A DNA stretch of 64,000 nt, taken from Massilia sp. R2A-15 (GTDB taxonomy: Bacteria; Pseudomonadota; Gammaproteobacteria; Burkholderiales; Burkholderiaceae_D). A program made the translations under genes and the position numbers. This document shows positions 45,152 through 54,789 of this stretch, piece after piece (position 1 is the first letter of the stretch; every line of letters begins with the position of its first letter). The stretch is from assembly GCF_030704305.1 (NCBI RefSeq), contig NZ_CP131935.1, positions 4,464,001-4,528,000 of the forward strand. Direction: 5' to 3'. The notes under the pieces are model-generated. The model did no database searches. It was not told the DNA's origin and was given only the letters and a program-made list of their open reading frames with translations.

Positions 45152-46432
45152 TCAGCGCCCGGCCGGCACCAGCGTAAACACCCCGCCGTTGTACACCGCC
45201 GCCGGCTGGACACGCTCGAAGCGCGCCGGCCCTTTGCCGAAGCCGATCGACAGTTTGCCGGTGACCCCATCGACCTCGACGTCGGCGCCTGGGTGCAGCG
45301 TGATCTCGCGCGCGACGCGGAAGGCGTCGATGCCGAGCGCGTACAGGCGATCCATGTCGAGCGTGCGGCTGGCCGAGGCCCAGCGCGGGTAGACCATCAC
45401 CGCCTGGTGCGCCGGCTGCATTTCCCATGGCATGTCGAGCATGCGCACGCCATCGAGGTCGGCGATCGCCGCGCCCGGATCGGCGCCCGGATTGACCGAC
45501 GAGGTGCCATAGAACGGCAGGGCCGCGCCGACCGCGCCGCGCACCTGGCCGGCCTGGGCGGGGTCGAGCGCCGTGAATACCAGCGCCGGCTGGGCGCCGT
45601 CGACCTGGGAGCGCAGCTGGCCCAGCGCCGCTTCGCTCAGGTAGCCGTTCGAATCGGACAGCTCCAGCATCTGCGACTCGCGCCCGAGCTGCTTCCAGCG
45701 CGCGGCGAAGCTGCTGGCGATGCGGCGCTGCCAGGCGCTCGAGCCGGAGACGATCATCGCCGCGCCGCCGGGATGCTCGGCGCCGGCCCAGTCGGCGACC
45801 TGGCGCGCCTCGTCCTCGATCGACAGGCCGATCGCCAGCATCTGCGCCGGAAGGGCCGCGCGGCCGCGCGATTCCGGATGGTTCAGCGCGATGGTCGGCT
45901 TCTGTACCAGGCTGCTGGCGGCCAGCGCGCCGACCGCGGAACGCGCGAGGGGGCCGACGATGATGTCGTTCTGGTCCTGCGCGGCGGCGTAGGCGTCGAG
46001 CGTATCCTGCGGGCTGTCGCCGGTTTCGATCAGGTTGACGGTGAAGCCGTCGCGGTCGCGCTCATAGGCGGCCATGAAGCCGGCGCGCAAGGCCTCGGCC
46101 GGCGCCCCCAGCGTTTCCGAGCGCAGCGGCAGCATCAGGCCGATGCGGGTGATGGGCTTGCGCGGCTCGGCGCCGGCGGCATCGATCGGGACGGTCTGCA
46201 TTTCGGAAGGTGGCTCGGTCCGCGCGGGACCCGGTTCCACGGGCCGTTCGGGCGGCGGCGGGGGCGGCGGCTGGCCGCGCGTGTACCATTGCGGAAGCGT
46301 GCTTGTATTTGAATCGTCAGGCGCGCACAATCGCCCCGGCGCGTCGCACGGCGTGCTGCAGCCGGCCAGCACAAGCATCGCGGCGCCGGCCAATGCCGCA
46401 AGCAGGCCATTCAGACTATTAATCGGCATCAC
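45152..46432 (-). CDS. lpoA: penicillin-binding protein activator LpoA
   Basis: 426 residues (first of two adjacent ATGs; AGGGA upstream). Lipobox LVLAGC (Cys 25). Proline-rich linker ([16 protein letters not shown]), then a periplasmic-binding-type domain ([40 protein letters not shown]). Outer-membrane lipoprotein that stimulates PBP1A. Shorter than E. coli LpoA because the N-terminal TPR-like domain is absent. Diverges from rsmI with only 7 bp between start codons, so promoters must lie within the opposite genes. Confidence 0.92.
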   Translation of the reverse strand: MMPINSLNGLLAALAGAAMLVLAGCSTPCDAPGRLCAPDDSNTSTLPQWYTRGQPPPPPPPERPVEPGPARTEPPSEMQTVPIDAAGAEPRKPITRIGLMLPLRSETLGAPAEALRAGFMAAYERDRDGFTVNLIETGDSPQDTLDAYAAAQDQNDIIVGPLARSAVGALAASSLVQKPTIALNHPESRGRAALPAQMLAIGLSIEDEARQVADWAGAEHPGGAAMIVSGSSAWQRRIASSFAARWKQLGRESQMLELSDSNGYLSEAALGQLRSQVDGAQPALVFTALDPAQAGQVRGAVGAALPFYGTSSVNPGADPGAAIADLDGVRMLDMPWEMQPAHQAVMVYPRWASASRTLDMDRLYALGIDAFRVAREITLHPGADVEVDGVTGKLSIGFGKGPARFERVQPAAVYNGGVFTLVPAGR

Positions 46433-46439
46433 ATTCCCT

Positions 46440-47342
46440 ATGACAGAAATCCAGTCCAGCCAGATCGCGCAGCTCCCCGTTGTCGGAGAAACGGCCCACC
46501 AGTCCTATCCTACCGCAACCCTGTACATTGTCGCTACTCCGATCGGCAACGTGACCGACATCACGCTGCGCGCCCTTCAGGTGCTGGCGCTGGCGGACGC
46601 GGTGGCGTGCGAGGACACGCGCAACACCGGCAACCTGCTGACGCGCTTCGGCTTGTCCAAGCCGATGATCGCGGCGCACCAGCACAACGAGCGCGAGGTG
46701 GCCGAGAAGCTGATTACGCGCCTGCTGGCCGGCGAACGCATCGCGCTGGTGTCGGACGCCGGCACGCCGGGCGTTTCCGACCCCGGCGCGCGGATCGTCG
46801 ACGCGGTGCGCGCAGCCGGCATCCGCGTGCTGCCGCTGCCCGGCGCCTCGGCGGCGGTGACGGCGCTGTCGGCCAGTGGGCTGGTCAACGACCGGTTCTA
46901 CTTTGTCGGCTTCCTGCCGGCGAAGGCGAAGCAGCGCGAGAGCGCGCTGCGGGAACTGGCGGCGGTGCCGGCCACGCTGGTGTTCTACGAGGCGCCGCAC
47001 CGGATCGTGGACTGCGTGGAAGCGCTGGCCGGCGTGTTCGAACCGCAGCGCCAGGTGGTGTTCGCGCGCGAGCTGACCAAGCTGTTCGAAGAGATTCACC
47101 GCTGCCCGCTCGGCGAAGCGCTGGCGTGGGTGAAGGCCGATCCGCACCGGGAGAAAGGCGAGTTCGTGGTGCTGGTCGAAGGCGCGGCGGAAGGCGCCGA
47201 TGCCGATGAAGCCGAGGCCGAACGCATCCTCAACATCCTGCTGGCGGAGTGCTCGGTCAAGCAGGCGGCCAGTCTGGCGGCGCAGATCACGGGGCGCAAG
47301 AAGAATGCGCTGTACGAACGGGCGCTTGCAATCAAGGGCTGA
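46440..47342 (+). CDS. rsmI: 16S rRNA (cytidine1402-2'-O)-methyltransferase
   Basis: 300 residues. TLYIVATPIGNVTDITLRAL, ACEDTRNTGNLLTRFGL, ALVSDAGTPGVSDPGARIVD, PLPGASAAVTALSASGL and FYEAPHRI are the tetrapyrrole-methylase-fold motifs of RsmI (YraL). Methylates the ribose of C1402 in the decoding centre. The C-terminal helix region (AERILNILLAECSVKQAASL) is typical. A paired repeat follows the stop immediately. Confidence 0.96.
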   Translation: MTEIQSSQIAQLPVVGETAHQSYPTATLYIVATPIGNVTDITLRALQVLALADAVACEDTRNTGNLLTRFGLSKPMIAAHQHNEREVAEKLITRLLAGERIALVSDAGTPGVSDPGARIVDAVRAAGIRVLPLPGASAAVTALSASGLVNDRFYFVGFLPAKAKQRESALRELAAVPATLVFYEAPHRIVDCVEALAGVFEPQRQVVFARELTKLFEEIHRCPLGEALAWVKADPHREKGEFVVLVEGAAEGADADEAEAERILNILLAECSVKQAASLAAQITGRKKNALYERALAIKG

Positions 47343-47344
47343 AA

Positions 47345-47416
47345 ATGGGGTCAGGTCCGCAGGACCAGACCCCGAATGCCGTCGTCAGGGGTCTGGTCCT
47401 GCGGACCTGACCCCAT
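47345..47416. repeat. paired palindromic repeat (family 1) filling the gap between convergent genes
   Basis: Units 47345-47373 and 47388-47416, inverted to each other. The left unit starts 2 bp after the rsmI stop and the right unit ends exactly at the base before the stop codon of the convergent gene (47417). The intergenic gap therefore consists of nothing but this element. Confidence 0.92.
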
Positions 47417-47980
47417 CTACCATTTGCAGCCGCTGTCCTTCTTGTCCATCATGAGGATGAGAGGCGCCAGCAGCCCGCCTGGAATGCCATCCTTGCAATC
47501 GCGCCTCTTCGCCTGGGAAATCGCGCGCGCCGCGCGGGTTTCGGTTTCCAGCGGCCTGGCGGGAAATTGCGCCAGCGGCGTGCCGGCTTTCGCGGGATCG
47601 GGCTCATTGGCCGCCTGGCGCGCGGTCCTGCGCGCGGCATCGAGGTCGAAACGCGGCGCTTCCGGCCGCGGCGCCTCGACGGTGAAAGCATCGAGGCGGA
47701 CCGCCTCCCCGGCCGGCAGCGCGATCACATTGGCTGGCGCGCGCCGCTTCGGCATCGCCCGCGCAGGTTTCGACGACGAGGCCGGAGTGGCCGGCGCCGG
47801 TCCGACTTTCGGCGGCGGCGGTGGACGCAGCCAGACCGCGATCGACGACGGCGCAGGCGCCTCGGGCGCATGCGCCGGCAGGCGCCACGCCAGCAGCAGC
47901 GCCGCATGCAGCGCCAGCGAGACGGCAAGGCCCGTCATCAGGCGCGAGGGCCGCTGCTCAATTGTCAGGGTTGCGTTCAT
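47417..47980 (-). CDS. hypothetical single-span protein with Pro-rich periplasmic part
   Basis: 187 residues from the inner ATG at 47980 (four codons after another ATG). LMTGLAVSLALHAALLLAWR is a TonB-like N-terminal membrane segment; then a Pro/Ala-rich stretch (WLRPPPPPKVGPAPATPASS) and a C-terminal DCKDGIPGGLLAPLILMMDK with cysteines that may pair with the final CKW. Similar to TonB-like hypothetical proteins of Oxalobacteraceae; no TonB C-terminal domain. Function unknown. Confidence 0.75.
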   Translation of the reverse strand: MNATLTIEQRPSRLMTGLAVSLALHAALLLAWRLPAHAPEAPAPSSIAVWLRPPPPPKVGPAPATPASSSKPARAMPKRRAPANVIALPAGEAVRLDAFTVEAPRPEAPRFDLDAARRTARQAANEPDPAKAGTPLAQFPARPLETETRAARAISQAKRRDCKDGIPGGLLAPLILMMDKKDSGCKW

Positions 47981-48096
47981 GAAGGCGCCCATGGTCGCAT
48001 GACTTGGGAGATTTGCAAGACACAGTTCCGGAGATTCATAAAAAATGCGCGCTGGCCCTTGACCATTTCAGTCCCAGCCGTCATACTTCTTGTCCT

Positions 48097-48173
48097 CGGA
48101 GTGTGGCGCAGTCCGGTAGCGCACCTGGTTTGGGACCAGGGGGTCCAAGGTTCGAATCCTTGTACTCCGACCA
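48097..48173 (+). tRNA. tRNA-Pro (anticodon UGG)
   Basis: 77 nt with encoded CCA. Acceptor stem CGGAGTG pairs with TACTCCG; D arm GCGCAGTCCGGTAGCGC; anticodon stem-loop CCTGG-TTTGGGA-CCAGG with anticodon TGG; T arm with GGTTCGAATCC. A rho-independent terminator follows 10 bp later. Confidence 0.97.
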
Positions 48174-48182
48174 GCATTAAAT

Positions 48183-48216
48183 GAAAAAGCCGACGAATTC
48201 GTTCGTCGGCTTTTTC
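48183..48216 (+). terminator. rho-independent terminator behind tRNA-Pro
   Basis: GAAAAAGCCGACGAA (48183-48197), TTCG loop, TTCGTCGGCTTTTTC (48202-48216): perfect 15-bp stem with T-tract, working in both directions. Confidence 0.92.
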
Positions 48217-48299
48217 ATTTTCAGCGGTCATCTGTAGTAGTTGACCATAACGTTCAGGATCAACGAGTTACTCAGCCCGTTCGACGTTTGGCCAGCGCC

Positions 48300-48596
48300 C
48301 TATGGTTTAAGGTGGTTTGCGGCGTGCATTCGCCCATGAAGAACTCGAATGATCTCGATGCCATAGCCAGTGATTCGAAAATAGATGACATGGCGTTCAA
48401 AAACTTGGCGGCGATATCCTGGCTTGATGTCGTCACACGCCGGAGCTGAGGCCGGCGACATCGCCAACGCGTCGAAAGTCTCTACTAAACCGTCAGTGTA
48501 ATCGTTGGCTTGCTGTTCGCCCCAATTGTCGTAGGAGTACGACCAAATATCTTCAAGGTCCCTCTCTGCTTTTGGCGCTAGTCGATACTCAGCCAT
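48300..48596 (-). CDS. parE: ParE-type toxin
   Basis: 98 residues. YRLAPKAERDLEDIWSYSYD, then PGYRRQVFERHVIYFRITGY and IEIIRVLHGRM match ParE (RelE/ParE superfamily), which poisons DNA gyrase. Downstream of and overlapping parD by 8 bp. Together they form a stabilising or defensive addiction module. Confidence 0.92.
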   Translation of the reverse strand: MAEYRLAPKAERDLEDIWSYSYDNWGEQQANDYTDGLVETFDALAMSPASAPACDDIKPGYRRQVFERHVIYFRITGYGIEIIRVLHGRMHAANHLKP

Positions 48597-48855
48597 GAGC
48601 GAGCCGGTCAGCGGTTTTCTGCGCCGTGCTCTTCATCCGCTTTTTGAAAGCAGCGAGATCAAATGGCCGCGGCTCACCGCTCGACTCTCCCTCGCTCAAG
48701 GCAGCGCGGATTGCAGCCAGGTCGCCGTATTGATCGCGACGTATCAGGTCGCGAAAATATTCGCTGTCATTTGTATAGTGGCCAGCTTCAACCTGCGCCT
48801 TAATGTATTTGTCTTGCTGCTCGGTTACGGTGATCGTCTTGCGAATCGTTGTCAT
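48589..48855 (-). CDS. parD: ParD-type antitoxin
   Basis: 88 residues from the ATG at 48855 (GAGGAG upstream). MTTIRKTITVTEQQDKYIKA, then YTNDSEYFRDLIRRDQ is the ribbon-helix-helix domain of ParD; the C-terminal FKKRMKSTAQKTADRLAHG wraps the toxin. ParD-ParE represses its own promoter (family knowledge). 126-bp gap to mvaB. Confidence 0.92.
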   Translation of the reverse strand: MTTIRKTITVTEQQDKYIKAQVEAGHYTNDSEYFRDLIRRDQYGDLAAIRAALSEGESSGEPRPFDLAAFKKRMKSTAQKTADRLAHG

Positions 48856-48981
48856 GGCGGTTTCTCCTCGGTCGATTCGGTTGTATGAACATATCATACT
48901 ATTGCCGCAGATCGTTCGCATCCCGTACGCACAAATTTCCCGCGCCGCGCACCACGCCGAAAACCGCAGCCGCCAGGCCAA

Positions 48982-49902
48982 CTAGCCGGCGCGTTTCGCG
49001 GCAATCGCGTTGCCGGCGCGGCTGACCGCCTTGCGGCCCAGATGCTGCGAGATGAACTGGCCCGCGTCGACCACCAGGTCGAGGTCGATGCCGGTCTCGA
49101 TGCCCAGTCCATTCATCATGTACACCACGTCTTCGGTCGCGATATTGCCCGTCGCGCCCTTGGCGTACGGGCAGCCGCCCAGCCCCGCCACCGACGAATG
49201 GAAAATCGCCACGCCCACTTCCAGGCTCGCGTAGATGTTCGCCAGGGCCTGCCCGTAGGTATCGTGGAAGTGGCCGGCGATGCTCTCGATGCGGAACTCG
49301 CCCGCAGCGCGCAGCATCACCGCCTGGGTCTTGCGCGGCGTCGCCACGCCGATGGTGTCGGCGATGTCGATCTCGTCGCAGCCCAAGTCGCGCATGCGGC
49401 CCACCACCTCGGCCACCGCGTCGAGCGGCACCTCGCCCTGATACGGGCAGCCGAATGCGCAGCTGATCGATGCGCGCAGGCGCAGGCCGGCCGCCTTGGC
49501 GGCTTTTGCCACCGGCTCGAAGCGCGCGATCGATTCGGCGATCGAGCAGTTGATGTTCTTCTGCGAGAACGCCTCCGACGCCGAGCCGAAGATCACCACT
49601 TCATCGGCCTTCGCCGCCAGCGCGGCGTCGAAACCCTGCATGTTGGGCGTGAGCGCCGAGTAGATGGTGCCGGCGCGGCGCGCGATCTGCGCCATCACCT
49701 CGGCGCTGGTGGCCATCTGCGGCACCCATTTCGGCGACACGAACGACGCCGCTTCGATGTTGAGGAAGCCCGCCTGCGACAGGCGGTCGACCAGTTCGAT
49801 CTTGACCGAAGCCGGCACCGACTCCTTCTCGTTCTGCAGGCCGTCGCGCGGCCCCACTTCGACGATCTTGACCTTGCGCGGCAAATCCGGTTGCGTGTTC
49901 AT
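48982..49902 (-). CDS. mvaB: hydroxymethylglutaryl-CoA lyase
   Basis: 306 residues from the ATG at 49902. KIVEVGPRDGLQNEKESVPA, SFVSPKWVPQMA, and the catalytic VAGLGGCPYAKGATGNIATE signature (Cys in G-G-C-P-Y). Cleaves HMG-CoA to acetoacetate and acetyl-CoA, the last step of leucine degradation. 1 bp from the ghrA-like stop, last gene of the leu/bio operon. Confidence 0.95.
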   Translation of the reverse strand: MNTQPDLPRKVKIVEVGPRDGLQNEKESVPASVKIELVDRLSQAGFLNIEAASFVSPKWVPQMATSAEVMAQIARRAGTIYSALTPNMQGFDAALAAKADEVVIFGSASEAFSQKNINCSIAESIARFEPVAKAAKAAGLRLRASISCAFGCPYQGEVPLDAVAEVVGRMRDLGCDEIDIADTIGVATPRKTQAVMLRAAGEFRIESIAGHFHDTYGQALANIYASLEVGVAIFHSSVAGLGGCPYAKGATGNIATEDVVYMMNGLGIETGIDLDLVVDAGQFISQHLGRKAVSRAGNAIAAKRAG

Positions 49903-49903
49903 A

Positions 49904-50833
49904 TCAGTACCCCAGTGTGCGGTCGACGACATCAGCCACCGGCTCGCCGTTTTCCAATGCGTTGATCTTCCCGGCGATCTGGCAAACGCTGTCGCGCCGG
50001 ACGGTAAGCGCCGAAATATGCGGCGTCATGGTGATGCGCGGCTCGTCCCAGAAAGGATGGGGCGCAGGCAGCGGCTCGTTGCGGAACACGTCGAGCGTGG
50101 CGCCGGCCAGGTGGCCCGAGCGGATCAGCGTGAGCAGGTCCGGCTCGGCCACGTGCGCGCCGCGCGCGACGTTGATCAGGTAGGCGCCTTGCGGCAGCAG
50201 CGACAGCCGCGCGCGGTCGAGCAGGTTCGAGGTTTCGGGCGTCAGCGGCAGCATGCACACCAGCACCCGCGTGCCGGCCAAAAAATCGCCAAGCGACTCG
50301 ACGCCCGAATAGCAGGCTACGCCGGCCAGCTGCTTCGGCGTGCGGCTCCAGCCGCGCAGCGGAAAGCCGAAATGCGCCATCGTGTCGATGACGCGCAGTC
50401 CCAGCTTCCCCATTCCCAGCACGCCGATGGTGAACTCGCTCTTTTTGGGCAGCGCCAGCGGCGACCAGACGCCACGCCGCGCCTGCTTTTCGTATTCGTC
50501 GAAGCGGCGGAAGTAGCGCAGCACCGCGTGCGCCACGTATTCGGCCATCTGCACCGCCATGCCGGCGTCGCCGAGGCGAACGATCGGCACGTTCGGCAGC
50601 GCGTCGCCGAATTTGAGGATCGCATCGACGCCGGCGCCGGCGAGAAAAATCGCTTTCACCTGCGCCAGCTGGCCGAGCAGCGCGGCGGGAGGGCCCCACA
50701 GCACCGCGTAGTCGCAAGGCGCTTCCTGCGCACCCTCCTGCCACACCACCATCTCGGCGCCGGGCAGCACTTCGGTGAAATCGCGCACCCAGGGTTCGGT
50801 GTTGCCATCGGCGCGGTGCAGGAGGATTCGCAT
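49904..50833 (-). CDS. ghrA: D-2-hydroxyacid dehydrogenase (glyoxylate/hydroxypyruvate reductase A type)
   Basis: 309 residues. GVLGMGKLGLRVIDTMAHFG (NAD(P) Rossmann), LPLTPETSNLLDR, LINVARGAHVAEPDL (R of the active site), LDVFRNEPLPAPHPFW (E) and TMTPHISA (His): the GhrA branch of D-2-hydroxyacid dehydrogenases. Placed between mccA and mvaB inside the leucine operon; its link to the pathway is not obvious, but this placement is also found in related genomes (from memory). Confidence 0.9.
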   Translation of the reverse strand: MRILLHRADGNTEPWVRDFTEVLPGAEMVVWQEGAQEAPCDYAVLWGPPAALLGQLAQVKAIFLAGAGVDAILKFGDALPNVPIVRLGDAGMAVQMAEYVAHAVLRYFRRFDEYEKQARRGVWSPLALPKKSEFTIGVLGMGKLGLRVIDTMAHFGFPLRGWSRTPKQLAGVACYSGVESLGDFLAGTRVLVCMLPLTPETSNLLDRARLSLLPQGAYLINVARGAHVAEPDLLTLIRSGHLAGATLDVFRNEPLPAPHPFWDEPRITMTPHISALTVRRDSVCQIAGKINALENGEPVADVVDRTLGY

Positions 50834-50846
50834 GCGTGGCTCCTTC

Positions 50847-52889
50847 TTACGCGGCCGCGAATGCGAGCAGCGGCGCGCCGTCCGTCACCTGGTCGCCGAC
50901 CTGATACAGAATCTCCTCGACCAGGCCATCGCTCGGCGCGGCGATCGTGTGTTCCATCTTCATCGCTTCCATGATGACCAGCGCGTCGCCCTTCTTGACC
51001 TGCTGGCCCTTCGACGCGAGCACCGCGACTACCTTGCCCGGCATCGGCGCGGTCAGGCGCCCGCCCGCCGCTTCCGCTTCGCCGGCATGCGCCATCGGGT
51101 CGTTGTAGGCCAGGACGAAATGGCGACCGCCGGTGAACACGTGGAAGTTGTCGCCGTCGCGCCGCACCGCGCCGTGCATCGACGTGGCGCCCAGGTTAAT
51201 CGACAGTTCGGCGCCGTCGCGCTTGAGCAGCGACGCCTCGGCCTCCATGCCGCCGAAGTCGAGCTCCCAGCCGTGCGGATGGTAGGTCACGCCAACCTGG
51301 TAGGCCTTGGTGTCGGTGCCGGCGCTGTAGTCGTCGGCGAACGAGAACTGGCGCTTGTAGGCGCCGTTCAGGCGCCAGCCGAGCGCATTGCCGAACGGGT
51401 CGGCGCTATTTTTCGACACCGCCGCCGAGGCATCCTTCTCCGCTTCGATCAGCGCTACCACCGCGAACGCCAGCGCGCCGGCCGGTACCGCGCGCGGCGC
51501 CGGGAACAGGGTGTCGGAATTGCGCTCGATCAGGCCCGTATCGAGGTCTGCCTGCGAAAACGCGCCGCCTTCGACCAGGCGCTTGAGGAAGGCGATGTTG
51601 GTGGCCAGGCCGACGATGCGGAACTCGGCCAGCGCCTGCGACATGCGCGCCAGCGCCTGCGTGCGGTCCGCGCCCCAGACGATCAGCTTGGCGATCATCG
51701 GGTCGTAGAACGGCGAAATCGCGTCGCCCTCGCGCACGCCCGAGTCGATGCGCACCGGCGCCGGATCGCCGTTACTGCCAGCACCCAGCTCGAAGCTAAC
51801 CGCGCCCGGCGTATCCATGTGGCGCAGCGTGCCGATCGATGGCAGGAAGCCCTTCTCCGGATTCTCGGCGTAGATGCGCGCCTCGATCGAGTGGCCGTGG
51901 ATCGCCAGTTCTTCCTGCTTCTTCGGCAGCGGCTCGCCAAACGCGACGCGCAGCTGCCATTCGACCAGATCGGTCCCGGTGATCATTTCGGTAACCGGAT
52001 GCTCGACCTGCAGGCGGGTGTTCATCTCCATGAAGTAGAACGAGCCGTCCTGGTTGGCGATGAACTCCACCGTGCCGGCGCCGACGTAGCCGACCGCCTT
52101 GGCCGCGTTGACAGCAGCCGTGCCCATCGCGGCGCGGCGCTCTGGAGGCATGCCCGGCGCCGGCGCTTCTTCCAGCACTTTCTGGTGGCGCCGCTGCACC
52201 GAGCAGTCGCGCTCGTGCAGGTAGACGCAGTTGCCGTGGGTGTCGGCGAACACCTGGATCTCGATGTGGCGCGGACGCTGCAGGTATTTTTCGGCCAGCA
52301 CCTTGTCGTCGCCGAAGGAGCTGATCGCCTCGCGCTTGCACGACTCCAGCGCGGCCTTGAAGTCTTCCGACTTCTCGATCACGCGCATGCCCTTGCCGCC
52401 GCCGCCGGCCGAAGCCTTCAGCAGCACCGGGTAGCCGATGCGGTCACCCTGCTGCTGCAGGAAGTCAGGATCCTGGTTGTCGCCGTGGTAGCCGGGCACC
52501 AGCGGCACGTCGGCACTTTCCATCAGCGATTTGGCGGCGGACTTGGAGCCCATCGCGCGCATCGACGACGCCGGCGGGCCGATGAACACCAGGCCGGCCT
52601 GCTCGCAGGCGTCGGCGAAGTCGGCGTTCTCGGACAGGAAGCCGTAGCCAGGGTGGATCGCCTGGGCGCCGGTGGCCAGCGCCACGGCGATGATGCGCTC
52701 GCCGCACAGGTAGCTTTCCTTGGCTGGCGCGGGCCCGATCAGCACCGCCTCATCGCACACCGCCACATGCTTTGAACCGGCGTCCGCTTCGGAATACACG
52801 GCGACGGTCTTGATGCCCATACGGCGCGCAGTGGCGGCGACACGGCAAGCGATTTCGCCACGGTTGGCGATGAGGATTTTCTTGAACAT
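50847..52889 (-). CDS. mccA: methylcrotonyl-CoA carboxylase subunit alpha (biotin carboxylase + BCCP)
   Basis: 680 residues. Biotin carboxylase domains 1-450 (GGGGKGMRVI ATP loop, EMNTRLQVEHPVTEM), BT-like central region, and BCCP with the biotinyl-Lys in EAMKMEH at about 645. With LiuB it makes 3-methylglutaconyl-CoA from 3-methylcrotonyl-CoA in leucine degradation. The assignment to MCC rather than propionyl-CoA carboxylase rests on neighbours liuB, liuC and mvaB. It directly follows bioB, so the enzyme that makes biotin and the one that carries it are coexpressed. Confidence 0.93.
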   Translation of the reverse strand: MFKKILIANRGEIACRVAATARRMGIKTVAVYSEADAGSKHVAVCDEAVLIGPAPAKESYLCGERIIAVALATGAQAIHPGYGFLSENADFADACEQAGLVFIGPPASSMRAMGSKSAAKSLMESADVPLVPGYHGDNQDPDFLQQQGDRIGYPVLLKASAGGGGKGMRVIEKSEDFKAALESCKREAISSFGDDKVLAEKYLQRPRHIEIQVFADTHGNCVYLHERDCSVQRRHQKVLEEAPAPGMPPERRAAMGTAAVNAAKAVGYVGAGTVEFIANQDGSFYFMEMNTRLQVEHPVTEMITGTDLVEWQLRVAFGEPLPKKQEELAIHGHSIEARIYAENPEKGFLPSIGTLRHMDTPGAVSFELGAGSNGDPAPVRIDSGVREGDAISPFYDPMIAKLIVWGADRTQALARMSQALAEFRIVGLATNIAFLKRLVEGGAFSQADLDTGLIERNSDTLFPAPRAVPAGALAFAVVALIEAEKDASAAVSKNSADPFGNALGWRLNGAYKRQFSFADDYSAGTDTKAYQVGVTYHPHGWELDFGGMEAEASLLKRDGAELSINLGATSMHGAVRRDGDNFHVFTGGRHFVLAYNDPMAHAGEAEAAGGRLTAPMPGKVVAVLASKGQQVKKGDALVIMEAMKMEHTIAAPSDGLVEEILYQVGDQVTDGAPLLAFAAA

Positions 52890-52929
52890 GCGTGAGTTCC
52901 GAAACGGTGGTTGATCGGTGAATAAAGAA

Positions 52930-53964
52930 TTAGCAGCCGCAGCGCTCTTTCGGCGCCGAGTCGAGCGTCGAAGCGCGCGTCTTCAGGCCGAGCTTTTCCA
53001 GCAGCGCGCGGTCGTCGTTCGCTTCCGGGTTGTCGGTCGTGAGCAGCTTGTCGCCGTAGAAGATCGAGTTGGCGCCAGCCAGGAAGCACATCGCCTGCAC
53101 CGCTTCGCCCATCTGGCGGCGGCCCGCCGACAGACGCACGCGCGCCTTCGGCATGGTGATACGCGCGACCGCGATGGTGCGCACGAATTCGAGCGGGTCG
53201 AGCGGGTCGATGCCGTGCAGCGGCGTGCCTTCGACCTGCACCAGGTGGTTCACAGGCACCGATTCCGGATACGGATTCAGGTTTGCCAGCTGCGCGATCA
53301 GGCCGGCGCGCTGCAGGCGCGATTCGCCCATGCCCACGATGCCGCCGCAGCAGACCTTCAGGCCGGCGTTGCGCACCTTGCCGAGGGTGTCCAGGCGGTC
53401 CTGGTATTCGCGGGTCGAGATCACGTTGTTGTAGAACTCGGGCGCGGTGTCGAGGTTGTGGTTGTAGTAATCGAGGCCGGCGTTCTTCAGGCGGTCGGCC
53501 TGGCCTTCTTCGAGCATGCCGAGCGTGGCGCAGGTTTCCATGCCGAGCGCCTTCACCTCGCGCACCATCTCTTCGACCTTGTCCATGTCGCGGTCCTTCG
53601 GGCTGCGCCATGCGGCGCCCATGCAGAAGCGGGTGGCGCCGTTGGCCTTGGCCTGGCGGGCGGCGTCGAGCACAGTGTCGATGTCGAGGATTTTCTTGGC
53701 TTCGACGCCGGTGTCGTAGCGCGCGGCCTGCGGGCAGTAGCCGCAGTCTTCCTCGCAGCCGCCGGTCTTGATCGACAGCAGGGTCGCCAGTTCGACGTCG
53801 CCGTCGGGGAAGTTGGCGCGGTGCGCGGACTGCGCCTGGAACATCAGGTCGTTGAACGGCAGCTCGAACAGCGCCATGACATCGGCCAGCGGCCAGGTAG
53901 CCGCTTCCGGCAGCGTGATCGCGGCGGCTGGCTTGTGGAACGAAACTTCGGTGATGTTCGACAT
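52930..53964 (-). CDS. bioB: biotin synthase (radical SAM)
   Basis: 344 residues from the ATG at 53964 (AAGGA upstream). [11 protein letters not shown] is the radical-SAM CxxxCxxC, with [13 protein letters not shown] and the auxiliary [2Fe-2S] residues ([16 protein letters not shown]). Inserts sulfur into dethiobiotin. The tail KERCGC is typical of betaproteobacterial BioB. Last step of the pathway, fourth of the bio genes here. Confidence 0.97.
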   Translation of the reverse strand: MSNITEVSFHKPAAAITLPEAATWPLADVMALFELPFNDLMFQAQSAHRANFPDGDVELATLLSIKTGGCEEDCGYCPQAARYDTGVEAKKILDIDTVLDAARQAKANGATRFCMGAAWRSPKDRDMDKVEEMVREVKALGMETCATLGMLEEGQADRLKNAGLDYYNHNLDTAPEFYNNVISTREYQDRLDTLGKVRNAGLKVCCGGIVGMGESRLQRAGLIAQLANLNPYPESVPVNHLVQVEGTPLHGIDPLDPLEFVRTIAVARITMPKARVRLSAGRRQMGEAVQAMCFLAGANSIFYGDKLLTTDNPEANDDRALLEKLGLKTRASTLDSAPKERCGC

Positions 53965-53987
53965 TGTGATTCCTTTTACTATTTGAT

Positions 53988-54788
53988 TCAGTCCCGCGCC
54001 GGCGGCCATCCAGGCAGTCCGTCGAGGTCGATGTATTCGGCCGCCTTGGCGGCGGTCGGGTTGTTCATGAAAGGCACGCGGCCCAGCAGCGGCGCCGGGA
54101 TCCGCTGCAGCAGCGCTTCGACGTTCTCGTCGGCGAACTGCATGTCCGGGTCGATTTCGTTGACGACCCAGCCGGCCAGCACCAGGTTGCGCGCGACGAT
54201 GGCTTCGATCGTCAGCAGGCTGTGGCTGATGCAGCCGAGGCGCAGGCCGACCACCAGGATCACCGGCAGGTTCAGTTGCGCGGCCAGGTCGGCGGTGTCG
54301 AAATCGTCCGACAGCGGAACGCGGAAGCCGCCCACGCCTTCGACCACCACCGCGTCCGAGGCGGCGGCGATTTCGGCGTAAGCCGCGATGATCGGCACCG
54401 GCTGGATAGCCACGCCTTCCAGCGCGGCGGCGATGTGCGGCGCGGCCGCGGCGCGCAGCATGTACGGCGTGGTCAGGTCGGCCGGCAGGTGCACATTGCC
54501 GGCTTCGATCAGCATGTCGGCGTCTTCGTTGTGCAACTGCCCGTCGCGCATTTCGGCGCCGGCGGCGATCGGCTTCATGCCGCAGGCGCGCGCTCCGCCG
54601 GCCACGAGCTTGTGCAGGATCGCCGACGACACCAGCGTCTTGCCGATCTCGGTGTCGGTGCCGGTGACGAAGCAGGAAAAGCGCGACGGCAGGCCGCCAA
54701 TGGCTTGCGCCTTCGGTTCGGTTTCACGCACGGGCGCGGCGGCGGTTGCCGGGGCCAGCACGGGATCGATCGGATCGTTGAGGCTCAT
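53988..54788 (-). CDS. bioD: dethiobiotin synthetase
   Basis: 266 residues from ATG 54788. [20 protein letters not shown] (P-loop), [33 protein letters not shown] (Mg/diamine site). Forms the ureido ring from DAPA. The N-terminal 45 residues (to SRFSCF) are an extension rich in Pro and Ala. Starts 1 bp after the bioF stop. Confidence 0.94.
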   Translation of the reverse strand: MSLNDPIDPVLAPATAAAPVRETEPKAQAIGGLPSRFSCFVTGTDTEIGKTLVSSAILHKLVAGGARACGMKPIAAGAEMRDGQLHNEDADMLIEAGNVHLPADLTTPYMLRAAAAPHIAAALEGVAIQPVPIIAAYAEIAAASDAVVVEGVGGFRVPLSDDFDTADLAAQLNLPVILVVGLRLGCISHSLLTIEAIVARNLVLAGWVVNEIDPDMQFADENVEALLQRIPAPLLGRVPFMNNPTAAKAAEYIDLDGLPGWPPARD

Positions 54789-54789
54789 C